From: Fischerella sp. PCC 9431
GTDB lineage: Bacteria > Cyanobacteriota > Cyanobacteriia > Cyanobacteriales > Nostocaceae
Assembly (NCBI RefSeq): GCF_000447295.1
Contig: NZ_KE650771.1
Location: forward strand, 6,411,406-6,475,405
Length of the DNA stretch: 64,000 bases
Reading direction: 5' to 3'
The notes under the pieces were generated by a model. The model was given only the letters and a program-made list of their open reading frames with translations, was not told the origin of the DNA and did no database searches. Position 1 is the first letter of the stretch. The number at the start of each line of letters is the position of its first letter. Of the stretch, positions 18,204 to 28,460 are shown one piece after another. The position numbers were made by a program, and so were the translations under genes.

Positions 18204-21200
18204 TTAATCACAAAAATTAAATGTTGCTTCTTGTTCCAATATCGATGCAAATTGCTGCTCTTGTTCTGTCAGTAACTCTAAATCCCCAAGACAGACATCA
18301 GGATTATTTACTATGTTTTTTAGCAAGATATTAAAATGTTTCAAAATGCCATTAATAGTGGCAATATCAACACGATTAAAATCGTAATTTATGCCGATTA
18401 CCAAAGGAGAATCTGGAATGACAACAACAGTGATAGGATAATTAATTTTGTAAAAGTTGCTGGAATCTGGAACTTGGATACTTCTTTGTCCTTCTTTTAA
18501 GGATTCGGGTATTGGCAAGTTTTCAAAGACGACGATGCTATCAAATAAAGACATACCTCGTGGTACTTGGCTCCAAGCTTGAAGTTCTACCAGAGAAGTG
18601 TATTCGTACTGACGCATTTCCAGTAATTGAGACTGAAGCTGTTGAAGCCACATAAGCAAAGGTTGCTGAAGATCTACCTTAACTCTTACAGGTAAGGTGT
18701 TGACTAACATCCCTACAATTGATTCTGCTCCTGCAAGTTCTGGTGGACGGCCTGAAACTGTACATCCGTAAACTACTTCTTTTTGACCGCTATAGCAGCC
18801 CAGAAGAAAAGCCCAGGCTCCTTGAATAATTGTGTTCAGTGTTATTCGATGCTGCTTGGCGAAGGAATACAATGCTGCTGTTGTTTCTGTTGAGAGCGTA
18901 ATTTGTTGGTCGTCGTATTTTTCTTCTTGGTTGGATAAACCATCAATGTATAGATTTGTTAGAGATGTGGGTACTTGAAATCCACTTAGTAAGCGTCGCC
19001 AAAATACTTCTGCTTGAGATATATTTTGCTGTTGTAGCCACTCAATGTAGTTGCGGAAGGAAGTGCTGGGGGCTAAGTCTCCATCTTGACCTTGACAAAG
19101 CGCTTCGTAAATTTGCACTACTTCGCCTAATATCAATGGTATTGACCATCCATCAGCAACGATAAAATGTCTACTCCAAACAAACTCATAATATTCGTCG
19201 CCAAAACGAAATAGAGTCAGGCGCATCAAAGGTACTTGGGACAAATCAAAACCACAAGCGCGATCGCTTGCCAAAAATGACTTTAATTGACGTTGCTGTT
19301 CATTGGGATCTATAACCCGCCAGTCTTGCTGTTGGACAGGAACGTTTACTTTTTTGTATACCACTTCTAATGGTTGCTTAAGATCTTGCCAATGAAAGCT
19401 GGTGCGTAAGATTGTGTGTCTTTCTACTACTTGCTGCCAAGCCTGCTCAAAAGCTTCAACGTTGAGGACTCCTTGCAAAGCAAGCCGCGTTTGAAATAAA
19501 TAAAGTCCTAATTCAGGAGCATACAAACTATGGAAGAGGATGCCTTTTTGTACTGGTGTGAGTTCGTAAATATCTTCGATGTTTTCTATTGGTAGCCCAG
19601 CAGTTAACTTGTCCAGCAAAGAATAGTCAATAGCGCTCCGAGATGACGAACTAGGTGTTGGCGTTGAGCTTTGGGAGATATTGGCAACAGCCGCTAGCCC
19701 AGCGACTGTAGGTTTCTCGAACATCTGTTTGGGTGTGATTTTTATCCCAGCTTGGTTAGCTCTGGCGGCGATTTGAATTGTCATGATAGAATCCCCGCCT
19801 AGTTCAAAGAAATTATCATTGATGCCGACTCGCTCAATTTGCAGCACTTGCGCCCAAATGTTGGCAATTGTTTCTTCTGTGGGAGTGCGGGGTGGCGTGA
19901 ATGTCTGTGCTAACTCTGGTCTAGCTTGATCGGGATCTGGCAATGCTTGACGATCAACTTTACCATTAGATGTGAGAGGCAGCTTCTTCAGTTGCACAAA
20001 AGCTGAGGGGATCATGTAATCTGGCAGTTTTTGCTTGAGGAAGTTGCGGAGATCGCTGACCGCAATTGTAGGTTGATGTGGAACAAAATACGCAATTAAA
20101 CGTTTGTTGTCTGATTCGTCTGCCCGTGCGATAACGGCTGTTTCTCTGATAGCAGAATGTTGTTGCAGTACTGATTCAATTTCACCCAGTTCGATGCGAT
20201 AACCGCGAATCTTGACTTGCTGGTCAATACGCCCTAAGAACTCGATGTTGCCATCAGGAAGATAACGAGCTAAATCTCCTGTTTTGTATAATCGCGCACC
20301 CGGTTCATGACTAAAGGGATTGGCAAAAAATTTTTGTTTTGTAAGTTCGGCTTGGTTGAGATAACCTCGTGCTAAACTATCTCCGCCAATGTGTATTTCT
20401 CCTGGTACGCCAATTGGTAAAGGTTGTAGATGATGGTCGAGAATATAAATTTGAATATTGCCCAGTGGACGACCTAAAGGTACTGTCTCTGATGATTCTG
20501 GAGTCAATTCATCATTGAGCAAATAGGTGAGAACACCAACAGTTGCTTCTGTAGGCCCGTAATGGTTGATAATTTGGCAGTTTGGCGCGTATTGCTGAAG
20601 TTTTGCAACTAAGTTCCAAGAGAGTGGTTCACCACCAAGTATTAGGTAATTTCTGGGTAAGATTTTTTCTGGCTGGGAAGCAGTTAACAGCGCGTTGACA
20701 TGGGAAGGTACAATTTTAAGGCAGTCAATTGGATGGCGATCGCAATATTCTAGTAAGGCTTCTGGATTAGTTGCCCGTTCATGAGAAATTACATGCAGAC
20801 ATCCGCCTGTACAGAGAGCGAGGAAGATGGCAGTGTTACCTAAATCTGCTGCAATGGTAGAAATTGTAGCAAAATTAGCTTGCTCTGGTAGTTTTAATTT
20901 ATCTAAAATTCCCTGCACATAGTTGAGCAGTTGCCGCTGCTCAACAGCAACACCTTTTGGTTTACCTGTAGAACCAGATGTAAACAGCACATAGACTAAG
21001 TTCTCAATTTTCGTGCTGCTTATGGGATTAACATCTGGGCATTGTGCAATCATATCCCAGTCTGTGTCTATGCAGACTACTTGAGCAACATCAATTGCTA
21101 GAGCATCTGCTAATTGATGTTGTGTTAATAAAATAGCTGCTTGGGCATCTTGCAATCGGAAGGACAAGCTTTCTTTTGGTAATACCGGGTCTAGTGGTAG

Positions 21201-22793
21201 ATAGGCTCCTCCTGCTTTGAGAATAGCTAACAGTCCAATCATCATGTCTAAGGAGCGTTCTATACACAGCCCAACTACAACTTCAGGTTTTACTCCCAGT
21301 TGTCGCAAATAGTGGGCTAGTTGATTGGCTTTGCTATTCAGTTGGGTATAAGTAAGTTGCTCATTTTCATAGACAACAGCAATTTGATTTGGTGTTGTAG
21401 CTGCTTGTTCGGCAAATATTTCGTGAATACACTTAGCTGATATGTAATCTCTGCGTGTTTGATTAAACTCGAAGAGGAGTTGTTGGCGATCGCTTGGTGA
21501 AAGAATTTCTAATTGAGAGATAAGAGTTTGTGGTTCGGCAAGCGCACTGTTTAACAAAGTGTGAAACTGTCTAGCTAAACGTTGAACAGCCTCAGATGAG
21601 TAATAATTTACATCATAATAAAATTCGGCAACTAAAGAGCGATCGCTTGAAGTACAGTCCAGTTTAACTTTGAATGGTTCAATACAGCTATACAGTTTAT
21701 CGATAGCAAATGATACACCAGCAGTAGAACATTTTTCAGGCAATTGCCTAAACTCAAAACCGATAGGAAAAGCTAAAAAGTTATTTTCTTGAGATTCTGG
21801 CACAAAATAGTCTTGCCATTCAGTAGCATTTTCTAATATTTGTGCTACTGCTGTTAATACTTCTATAAAGTTTAAGTTAGGTGTAAATTTAGTTTTAATT
21901 GGTAGCCAAGTTGCTAATAGTCCTAATGTATCATGAAGCTCTTCATATTCACGGCGATCGCTTGCTTTACCAATGACTATTTCTGACTCTCCTGTGAGCC
22001 TCCAAATTATGATTTTCCAACAAGTTAGTAAGATAATATCAAGTGTTATATTATAGTTTTGAGCAAAGTAATAAATTTTGTCATATAATTCTTGGCTAAT
22101 AACTAACTGATAACTATAAATGACAAATTGCTTACTCTTTCCTTGCCGTTCATGAGGTAATTTTAAGCTTGGTAAAGCACTAATTTTTTGTTGAGCCCAA
22201 TATTCTTGAGCTTCTGCTGCATCTTCATCTGTGATTAATTGATTTTGCCATTCAGAAAATTGTACATACTGTACATATTTCTCGTTTAATACTTTACCTT
22301 GGCAATATTGCTCGTAAGCTTGACTAATTTGTTTAACTAAATTTTTGATGGTTTTAGTATCAGCACATATTGCAGGTAACGAAATTATTAAAACATGCTG
22401 ATTTTCTGATAGTTTGATTAAATTCAAATACAGTGGTGAGGGTTGAGAGATATTTTGATGTTCCTGTCTAGCTGCCCAAAATAATTCTTGAATTTTTGTA
22501 GAAATATTTTCCTGAGAACAATTACTTAAATCTAGATAGTTCCAAGTAAATAAATTCTGATCTGCAACTACCATCACTGGAGTTTTTACTCCTGGTAGGC
22601 AATAAAAACTTGTTCTCAGGATGTCGTGATGATTAACAATTTGCTCAATAGCCTTTTGTAGAATCTCTAGTTGGAGATTACCTTCAATCAAAATACTAGC
22701 TTGTGAATAGAAAGCGGAACTATTTTGTTGTAAATTCCATAGTCTTTTTTGTTGAGGTGCGAGCCGAAAGCCGCTAATAGTTTCTGTTTGCAT
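18204..22793 (-). CDS. NRPS: interface-type C domain-A (predicted Asp)-T-C with altered catalytic His
   Basis: The ATG at 22793 is chosen over an in-frame GTG at 22820 because MQTETISGFRLAPQQ then aligns with the start of its paralogue at 8019; this gives 1529 residues. Domain 1 has a C fold, but the active-site position reads SLPAICADT (near 138), so it is an interface-type domain. The A domain (FTSGSTGKPKG near 606) has the pocket DLTKIGHVGK, an aspartate code. The carrier has GGDSIM near 1001. The final C domain begins YELTPVQKGILFH and reads SRHFIVADGWS near 1210: the second, catalytic histidine is replaced by Phe. The upstream protein ends in an oxygenase, so this module probably carries beta-hydroxyaspartate. 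How the bond to Dab is formed is unclear, because the next protein also lacks the HHxxxDG half. Confidence 0.92.
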   Translation of the reverse strand: MQTETISGFRLAPQQKRLWNLQQNSSAFYSQASILIEGNLQLEILQKAIEQIVNHHDILRTSFYCLPGVKTPVMVVADQNLFTWNYLDLSNCSQENISTKIQELFWAARQEHQNISQPSPLYLNLIKLSENQHVLIISLPAICADTKTIKNLVKQISQAYEQYCQGKVLNEKYVQYVQFSEWQNQLITDEDAAEAQEYWAQQKISALPSLKLPHERQGKSKQFVIYSYQLVISQELYDKIYYFAQNYNITLDIILLTCWKIIIWRLTGESEIVIGKASDRREYEELHDTLGLLATWLPIKTKFTPNLNFIEVLTAVAQILENATEWQDYFVPESQENNFLAFPIGFEFRQLPEKCSTAGVSFAIDKLYSCIEPFKVKLDCTSSDRSLVAEFYYDVNYYSSEAVQRLARQFHTLLNSALAEPQTLISQLEILSPSDRQQLLFEFNQTRRDYISAKCIHEIFAEQAATTPNQIAVVYENEQLTYTQLNSKANQLAHYLRQLGVKPEVVVGLCIERSLDMMIGLLAILKAGGAYLPLDPVLPKESLSFRLQDAQAAILLTQHQLADALAIDVAQVVCIDTDWDMIAQCPDVNPISSTKIENLVYVLFTSGSTGKPKGVAVEQRQLLNYVQGILDKLKLPEQANFATISTIAADLGNTAIFLALCTGGCLHVISHERATNPEALLEYCDRHPIDCLKIVPSHVNALLTASQPEKILPRNYLILGGEPLSWNLVAKLQQYAPNCQIINHYGPTEATVGVLTYLLNDELTPESSETVPLGRPLGNIQIYILDHHLQPLPIGVPGEIHIGGDSLARGYLNQAELTKQKFFANPFSHEPGARLYKTGDLARYLPDGNIEFLGRIDQQVKIRGYRIELGEIESVLQQHSAIRETAVIARADESDNKRLIAYFVPHQPTIAVSDLRNFLKQKLPDYMIPSAFVQLKKLPLTSNGKVDRQALPDPDQARPELAQTFTPPRTPTEETIANIWAQVLQIERVGINDNFFELGGDSIMTIQIAARANQAGIKITPKQMFEKPTVAGLAAVANISQSSTPTPSSSSRSAIDYSLLDKLTAGLPIENIEDIYELTPVQKGILFHSLYAPELGLYLFQTRLALQGVLNVEAFEQAWQQVVERHTILRTSFHWQDLKQPLEVVYKKVNVPVQQQDWRVIDPNEQQRQLKSFLASDRACGFDLSQVPLMRLTLFRFGDEYYEFVWSRHFIVADGWSIPLILGEVVQIYEALCQGQDGDLAPSTSFRNYIEWLQQQNISQAEVFWRRLLSGFQVPTSLTNLYIDGLSNQEEKYDDQQITLSTETTAALYSFAKQHRITLNTIIQGAWAFLLGCYSGQKEVVYGCTVSGRPPELAGAESIVGMLVNTLPVRVKVDLQQPLLMWLQQLQSQLLEMRQYEYTSLVELQAWSQVPRGMSLFDSIVVFENLPIPESLKEGQRSIQVPDSSNFYKINYPITVVVIPDSPLVIGINYDFNRVDIATINGILKHFNILLKNIVNNPDVCLGDLELLTEQEQQFASILEQEATFNFCD

Positions 22794-22865
22794 ATTGAGG
22801 GTGAGGGAATTTTTTAACACAGAGGGGCGTGGAGTGCGTGCAGAGTAAACGCAGAGTTTTAGTTT

Positions 22866-25800
22866 TTAAGGAGTTTTAATATCTTTACCATTAGTCATTT
22901 CTCCCATTGCAACAACGATTTTACGCTGACCAACAAAGGGATTTCTGCCGTGAGCAGCCAGCATATTATCTAGCATAATAATGTCACCTTTTTGCCAAGG
23001 GAAGCTAGTGTGCGATCGCTGATATACTGCATTAATTTCGGCGATTTCGTTTTCTGTAATCGGTGTACCGTCACCAAAGTAAACGTTACGAGGTAATTTT
23101 GATTCACCAAATATTGATAGTAGTGATTCTCTAACACCTGTATCTAAATATGAGATATGGTGTAATTGAATTTGGTTGAAAAATACAGGTTCGCCAGTTT
23201 TGGGATGTACTGCTAAAGCTGGGCGAATTTGTCGAGTTACTAAGCCATTATCATCATACCATTCAAATTCCATTCCCGCTTGACGGCAATAATTTTCTAC
23301 TTCATTTTTATCTGTGGTCTGGAAAAAGTTCTGCCAACTAACATCTAAACCCTCAGCAAAATTTCTCACATACATTAACTGTTTGTTGGCTAATTTTTCT
23401 CGCAATTGCAGACTGAGTAATTGATAAGCTTTACGACAGTCAACAATTGGGGTTTCTCCACCGATCGCCGCAGGTTGAACACAGTAAAACCAAATTTTCA
23501 AGGGGAAGCAATGTAAATGAGAGCTTTCATTATGAAAAAGGATCGCTTTATCTGCTGGGTAAGGAGTAGAACCATAAACTTTACCACCTTCATCTGTGCG
23601 CGGTAAGTCGCCATATTCAGCAAATAAATTAGAACAAATTGTTTGAGCGAAGTTTTCAAACTCTGAAACTAATTTTACATTAAAATCTCTAAATAAAATC
23701 GCTCCATGTTTAAATAATTCTGTTTCTAGATATGCTCGATTATTTTCAGCCCAAGAGATTAAATCAACTTCTGCACTATTAGGCTTAATTAGAAGTGGAA
23801 ATTTTTGCCCCTCTTGCAGATAATCTGTTTTAATTAATTGCTCTACTGACAGACTCACTGTTTTAGGAGCAATAGTCATAAACTTTTGTCTTTTAGCTGC
23901 TTTACGCTCCTGTTGTTGCATAGTTTGTTTTACCTTTTCTGCTTCTGTGAGCATTTCTAATGTATTGATCCGGCTTTGAGGTTGAGCCACAATGCTATTG
24001 ATTAATATTTGCCACTGGTTTGTAAATTGAGTGATAGTATCTACTGCAAATAAATCGGCGTTATATTGCCATTTACCTTCTATACCTTGCTCAGTTTCTG
24101 TGAGAAACAAAGCTAAATCAAATCTGGCACTTCTGCCTTCTAGTTCCAGTAAATTTAAGGTAAGTCCTGGTAATTCTAAGGCTGAGTTTGGTGTATTTTG
24201 CAAAACAAACAACACCTGGAATAACGGCACAAGATTGGTTAAATGGCGTTCAGGTTGTAATTCTCTAACTAACTCGTCAAAAGGTAAATCTTGATGAGCA
24301 TAAGCTGCTAATGTTTGGGTGCGAACACGTTGTAATAACTCTAGGAAGGTGGGATTACCACTTAAATCTGTGCGTAAGACTAATAAGTTAACGAAGAATC
24401 CGATTAATTCTTCAATTTCTGCTTGATTGCGGTTGGCAACATCAGTACCAACAACAATATCGTCTTGTTTACAGTAACGTTGCAGCAAGATTTTAAAACT
24501 TGCTAGCAGTGTCATGAATAAGGTTACACCTGCTTGTTGAGAAAGTGATCGTACTTCTTGCACCACTGACGCAGGTATCACAAAACTATGACTAGCACCC
24601 CAGTTAGTCTTCACTTCAGCGTAGGGACGAGTTGTGGGGAGTTGCAAAATAGGTAAGTTTGCCAATTGCTGCTTCCAGTAACTGATTAAAGCTTCTCGTC
24701 TTTCACCTTGCAAATATTGACGTTGCCAAATTGCGAAGTCTGCATACTGGATGGGTAATGCTGGTAAAGAAGAAGGTTTTCCAACAGCAAAGGCGGTATA
24801 AAGCGCTGCTATCTCCCTAATTAATATACCCTTTGACCAACCATCAAAAACGATATGGTGGATAGTAAATAATAAAATGTGTTCTTGTGCGCTTAACTGC
24901 AAAAGTGTGCATCTCAGCAAAGGTGCTTGTGTAAAATCAAAGGGATTTTGGAATTCCTTAATACTTAGATTTCGTATTTCTGCCTCTTGTTCAGCTTTAG
25001 GCAATTTGTGCAAGTCCACCACAGGTATTTTTATCTGCACCTGGGGAACAATTACCTGTAAAGGTTGCCCATCTACGGAAGTGAAGCTAGTACGTAATAC
25101 TTCATGACGGCGAATAATTTCGTTTATGCTTTGCTCTAATGCCTTTATATTCAACTCACCGACAAGGCGAACTTTTGCTGGCATATTGTAAATACTGCTA
25201 TCAGGATTTAGCTGTTCTAGTAACCATAATCTTGCTTGGGCAAAAGATAGAGGTAAATTGCGATCGCGCGGAACAGATTTAATAGCAGAAACACCCTGAT
25301 GACTGGTTTGTTGAATATTTTTAGCTAATTCTGCAATGCTTGGAAATTCAAATAAACACTGAAGTGCTAAATCTACCCCAAAAGTTTTGCGAATACGAGA
25401 AATAACTTGAGTTGCTAATAAAGAATGTCCACCTAGTTCAAAGAAATTGTCGTAAATACCAACTTGAAAAACCCCCAGAACTTGAGTCCAAATTCCCGCT
25501 AATACTTCTTCTATCGGATGACGAGGAGCAACAAAAGTACTTGTTACTTCCCGACTAATATTTTCCGGTGCGGGTAAAGCGCGCCGATTTACCTTACCGT
25601 TGAAAGTTAAAGGTAGAAAATCTAAGAAGACAAAAACGCTGGGTATCATGTACTCAGGCAGCTTTTGCCGTAAATACTGGCGCAGTCCATCAGTAGCGGC
25701 GTTTTCAGCAACTAAATAAGCAACTAAACGCTGATTTCCTGGTACATCTTCCCGCACTATCACTACACCTTGACGTACTGCGGGATGCTGTTCTAAGACC

Positions 25801-28424
25801 GCTTCAATTTCGCCTAATTCAATACGAAATCCTCGAAGTTTAACTTGATAATCAATGCGCCCTAAGTATTCAATTTCTCCATTGGGAAGATAACGGGCTA
25901 AATCTCCAGTTTTGTATATACAGCTTTCTGAGCCAGAACCGAAAGGATTAGGAATAAACTTTTCCTGAGTAAGTTCAGGTTGATTAAAATAACCCCGTGC
26001 TAAACCTGTGCCACCAATATACAGTTCTCCAGTGATACCTACAGGTACAGGTTGCAAAGACTTGTCTAAGATATAAATTTGGGTATTAGCTATAGGACGA
26101 CCAATAGGAACTATAGCTTCACGCTCATCTACTTGATGAATGGTAGACCAAATAGTTGTTTCTGTAGGGCCGTATAAATTCCAGACACTAGCAGCCTTTT
26201 GACATAACTGTGAGGCTAAGTTTTGGGGTAAAGCTTCGCCACCACAGAGAATTTTGAGTTGTGTATTTCCTTCCCAGCCTGTATCTAATAACATTCGCCA
26301 AGTTGCAGGGGTAGCTTGCATGATGGTTACAGCTGAATTATTTAGTTTTTGGAATAACTGGATGCCGTCTGTTGCAACTTCGCGACTGACTAAAATTAAT
26401 TTAGCTCCTGTTACTAAGGGAAGGAAGATTTCTAAAACCGCAATATCAAAAGATAGGGTAGTTACTGACAGTAGACTGTCTGTATTTGTTAATTGCAAAT
26501 TCTGCTGCATTGCAGTGAGGAAATTTACCACACTGCGATGGATAATTTGTACACCTTTGGGTTTACCCGTAGAACCAGAAGTATAAATTATGTAACTCAA
26601 ATTACTTGAATCAACTTTGCTGTTAACTAAGTTTGCTTGATATACGGTGATGCTTTCCCATTCGCTATCTAAACAGATAACTTGGGCGTAGTGGGGTGGA
26701 AGATTTTGTAGTAAATGTTGCTGGGTTAATAAGACTGAGATTTGCGAGTCTTCCAACATGAACGCTAAACGCCCTGGAGGGAAACTAGGATCTAGAGGGA
26801 TGTATGCACCACCAGCTTTGAGAGTTCCTATGAGAGCGATAATCATGTCAAGCGATCGCTCTATACAAATCCCCACCAATACTTCTGGTTTTACTCCCAG
26901 TTTTTGGAGGTGGTGGGCGAGTTGATTCGCTCTGGTGTTTAGTTCCCGATAGGTTAATTTTTCATTTTCAAATACTACTGCTACAGCGTCAGGAGTTTTC
27001 TCTACCTGTGCTTCAAATAATTGATGAATACATTGATCTTGTGGATAATCAACTTGTGTATTATTCCATTCTTCTAATAATTGGTAACGCTCGTTAGCTG
27101 TGAGTAATGGTAATTCACCAATACGCTGTTGCGGATTTGCCACCATACCTAATAGTAAAGTTTGCAAATGTCCCAACATGCGAGTGATTTTAGCATCGCT
27201 AAAGCGAGTGCGATCGCTAAAAATTTCCAGTGTTAATTCTGAATCTACTTGTACTGAAGTATTCAGGGGATAGTGAGGATGAATAAAACTATGAATATTA
27301 GATATTTTAAGATTATCTATCGGTTGTTGTAACGAATAATCTATGGGGTAATTTTGAAAATTAAATATAGTTTCAAATAATGGTTGTCCAGATGGAATCT
27401 CACTCCATTTTTGAATCTCTATTAATGGAGTATATTCGTATTGCCGCACTTGGTTTTGTTGTATTTGTAATTGCTTGAGCCAAGGTATTAAAAATTCTTG
27501 AGAATTTAAACTTATTCTGACTGGTAAAGTGTTGATGAACACTCCCATCATTGATTCTACATCCGCTAATGTAGTAGGGCGACCAGATACAACTCCCCCG
27601 AAAACAATGTCGTTCTCGCCACTATAGCGACTTAAAAGAATTGCCCATGCTCCCTGCACTATGGTATTTAGTGTTAGTTGGTGTTGCCGAGCGAAAGACT
27701 GCAATGTTGCTGTTTCTGTATTTGATAACTTCAATAGCTGCGTATTGTAGTTTTTGTTTTCAGTAGTCTGGTTACTAAAATTATGGTCTATGCTCAAAGA
27801 AGCAACTGTGGTAAAACCTTTGAGGTATTGCCGCCAAAAAACTTCTGCACTTGATAAATCTTGCTTTTGTAACCAAGCTATATAGTCTCGATAAGGACGT
27901 AGTTTCTGTAGCTGTAGATTTTTACCTTGGCTTAATGCCTGATAGCAAGTAAATAATTCTTGAAGTAGTAAAGAAGAAGACCAACCATCTAATAATAAGT
28001 GATGATGAGTCCAAATAAATTTGTATTCCTTCTCAGATAACTGAATCAGCATTAAGCGCATCAATGGTGCTTGAGTAATTTCAAAACCTCGTTCTCTTTC
28101 TGTTACTAAGCAAGTCTCAATGCGCTCTTGCTGTGAAGTAAATTTTAATGTAGATAAATCTTGTTGCAGCCAAGGTAGTTGTATTTGTTTATGAACTACC
28201 TGTACAGGTTCTTTGATTCCTTCCCAAATAAAAGAGGTTCGCAAAATTGGGTGTCTTTCAACTAACTGTTGCCAAGCCTGTTGAAATACATCAATATTTA
28301 AATTTCCCTGAATATCACAACTTAACTGTTCAACATATACTCCTGATTTCGGGGCATAAAGTGTGTGAAAAAGTATGCCCTGTTGCATCGGTGATAGTGG
28401 ATAGAACTCTTCGACATTTTTCAT
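22866..28424 (-). CDS. NRPS C-A-T-C with C-terminal fused TauD/SyrP-like beta-hydroxylase, predicted Gly
   Basis: An 1852-residue protein. It has C1 starting YPLSPMQQGILFH with intact HHHLLLDG near 143, A with YTSGSTGKPKG near 615, a carrier with GGHSLL near 998, C2 with HHIVFDG near 1192, then an Fe(II)/2-oxoglutarate oxygenase from about 1510. In the oxygenase the iron ligands are HNE (near 1629) and the histidine in LDNMLAAHGRNPF (near 1823). The A pocket reads DILQLGLIWK, the usual cyanobacterial glycine code. C1 is of the type that follows epimerization domains, matching the E domain at the end of the preceding PKS. C2 has no A domain of its own and should couple Gly to the Asp carrier of the next protein. 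The fused oxygenase should then hydroxylate that Asp with help from the interface domain. Confidence 0.93.
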   Translation of the reverse strand: MKNVEEFYPLSPMQQGILFHTLYAPKSGVYVEQLSCDIQGNLNIDVFQQAWQQLVERHPILRTSFIWEGIKEPVQVVHKQIQLPWLQQDLSTLKFTSQQERIETCLVTERERGFEITQAPLMRLMLIQLSEKEYKFIWTHHHLLLDGWSSSLLLQELFTCYQALSQGKNLQLQKLRPYRDYIAWLQKQDLSSAEVFWRQYLKGFTTVASLSIDHNFSNQTTENKNYNTQLLKLSNTETATLQSFARQHQLTLNTIVQGAWAILLSRYSGENDIVFGGVVSGRPTTLADVESMMGVFINTLPVRISLNSQEFLIPWLKQLQIQQNQVRQYEYTPLIEIQKWSEIPSGQPLFETIFNFQNYPIDYSLQQPIDNLKISNIHSFIHPHYPLNTSVQVDSELTLEIFSDRTRFSDAKITRMLGHLQTLLLGMVANPQQRIGELPLLTANERYQLLEEWNNTQVDYPQDQCIHQLFEAQVEKTPDAVAVVFENEKLTYRELNTRANQLAHHLQKLGVKPEVLVGICIERSLDMIIALIGTLKAGGAYIPLDPSFPPGRLAFMLEDSQISVLLTQQHLLQNLPPHYAQVICLDSEWESITVYQANLVNSKVDSSNLSYIIYTSGSTGKPKGVQIIHRSVVNFLTAMQQNLQLTNTDSLLSVTTLSFDIAVLEIFLPLVTGAKLILVSREVATDGIQLFQKLNNSAVTIMQATPATWRMLLDTGWEGNTQLKILCGGEALPQNLASQLCQKAASVWNLYGPTETTIWSTIHQVDEREAIVPIGRPIANTQIYILDKSLQPVPVGITGELYIGGTGLARGYFNQPELTQEKFIPNPFGSGSESCIYKTGDLARYLPNGEIEYLGRIDYQVKLRGFRIELGEIEAVLEQHPAVRQGVVIVREDVPGNQRLVAYLVAENAATDGLRQYLRQKLPEYMIPSVFVFLDFLPLTFNGKVNRRALPAPENISREVTSTFVAPRHPIEEVLAGIWTQVLGVFQVGIYDNFFELGGHSLLATQVISRIRKTFGVDLALQCLFEFPSIAELAKNIQQTSHQGVSAIKSVPRDRNLPLSFAQARLWLLEQLNPDSSIYNMPAKVRLVGELNIKALEQSINEIIRRHEVLRTSFTSVDGQPLQVIVPQVQIKIPVVDLHKLPKAEQEAEIRNLSIKEFQNPFDFTQAPLLRCTLLQLSAQEHILLFTIHHIVFDGWSKGILIREIAALYTAFAVGKPSSLPALPIQYADFAIWQRQYLQGERREALISYWKQQLANLPILQLPTTRPYAEVKTNWGASHSFVIPASVVQEVRSLSQQAGVTLFMTLLASFKILLQRYCKQDDIVVGTDVANRNQAEIEELIGFFVNLLVLRTDLSGNPTFLELLQRVRTQTLAAYAHQDLPFDELVRELQPERHLTNLVPLFQVLFVLQNTPNSALELPGLTLNLLELEGRSARFDLALFLTETEQGIEGKWQYNADLFAVDTITQFTNQWQILINSIVAQPQSRINTLEMLTEAEKVKQTMQQQERKAAKRQKFMTIAPKTVSLSVEQLIKTDYLQEGQKFPLLIKPNSAEVDLISWAENNRAYLETELFKHGAILFRDFNVKLVSEFENFAQTICSNLFAEYGDLPRTDEGGKVYGSTPYPADKAILFHNESSHLHCFPLKIWFYCVQPAAIGGETPIVDCRKAYQLLSLQLREKLANKQLMYVRNFAEGLDVSWQNFFQTTDKNEVENYCRQAGMEFEWYDDNGLVTRQIRPALAVHPKTGEPVFFNQIQLHHISYLDTGVRESLLSIFGESKLPRNVYFGDGTPITENEIAEINAVYQRSHTSFPWQKGDIIMLDNMLAAHGRNPFVGQRKIVVAMGEMTNGKDIKTP

Positions 28425-28460
28425 ATTTTTCTCGAATTGCAGATTGTGTAGATGCTGAGA

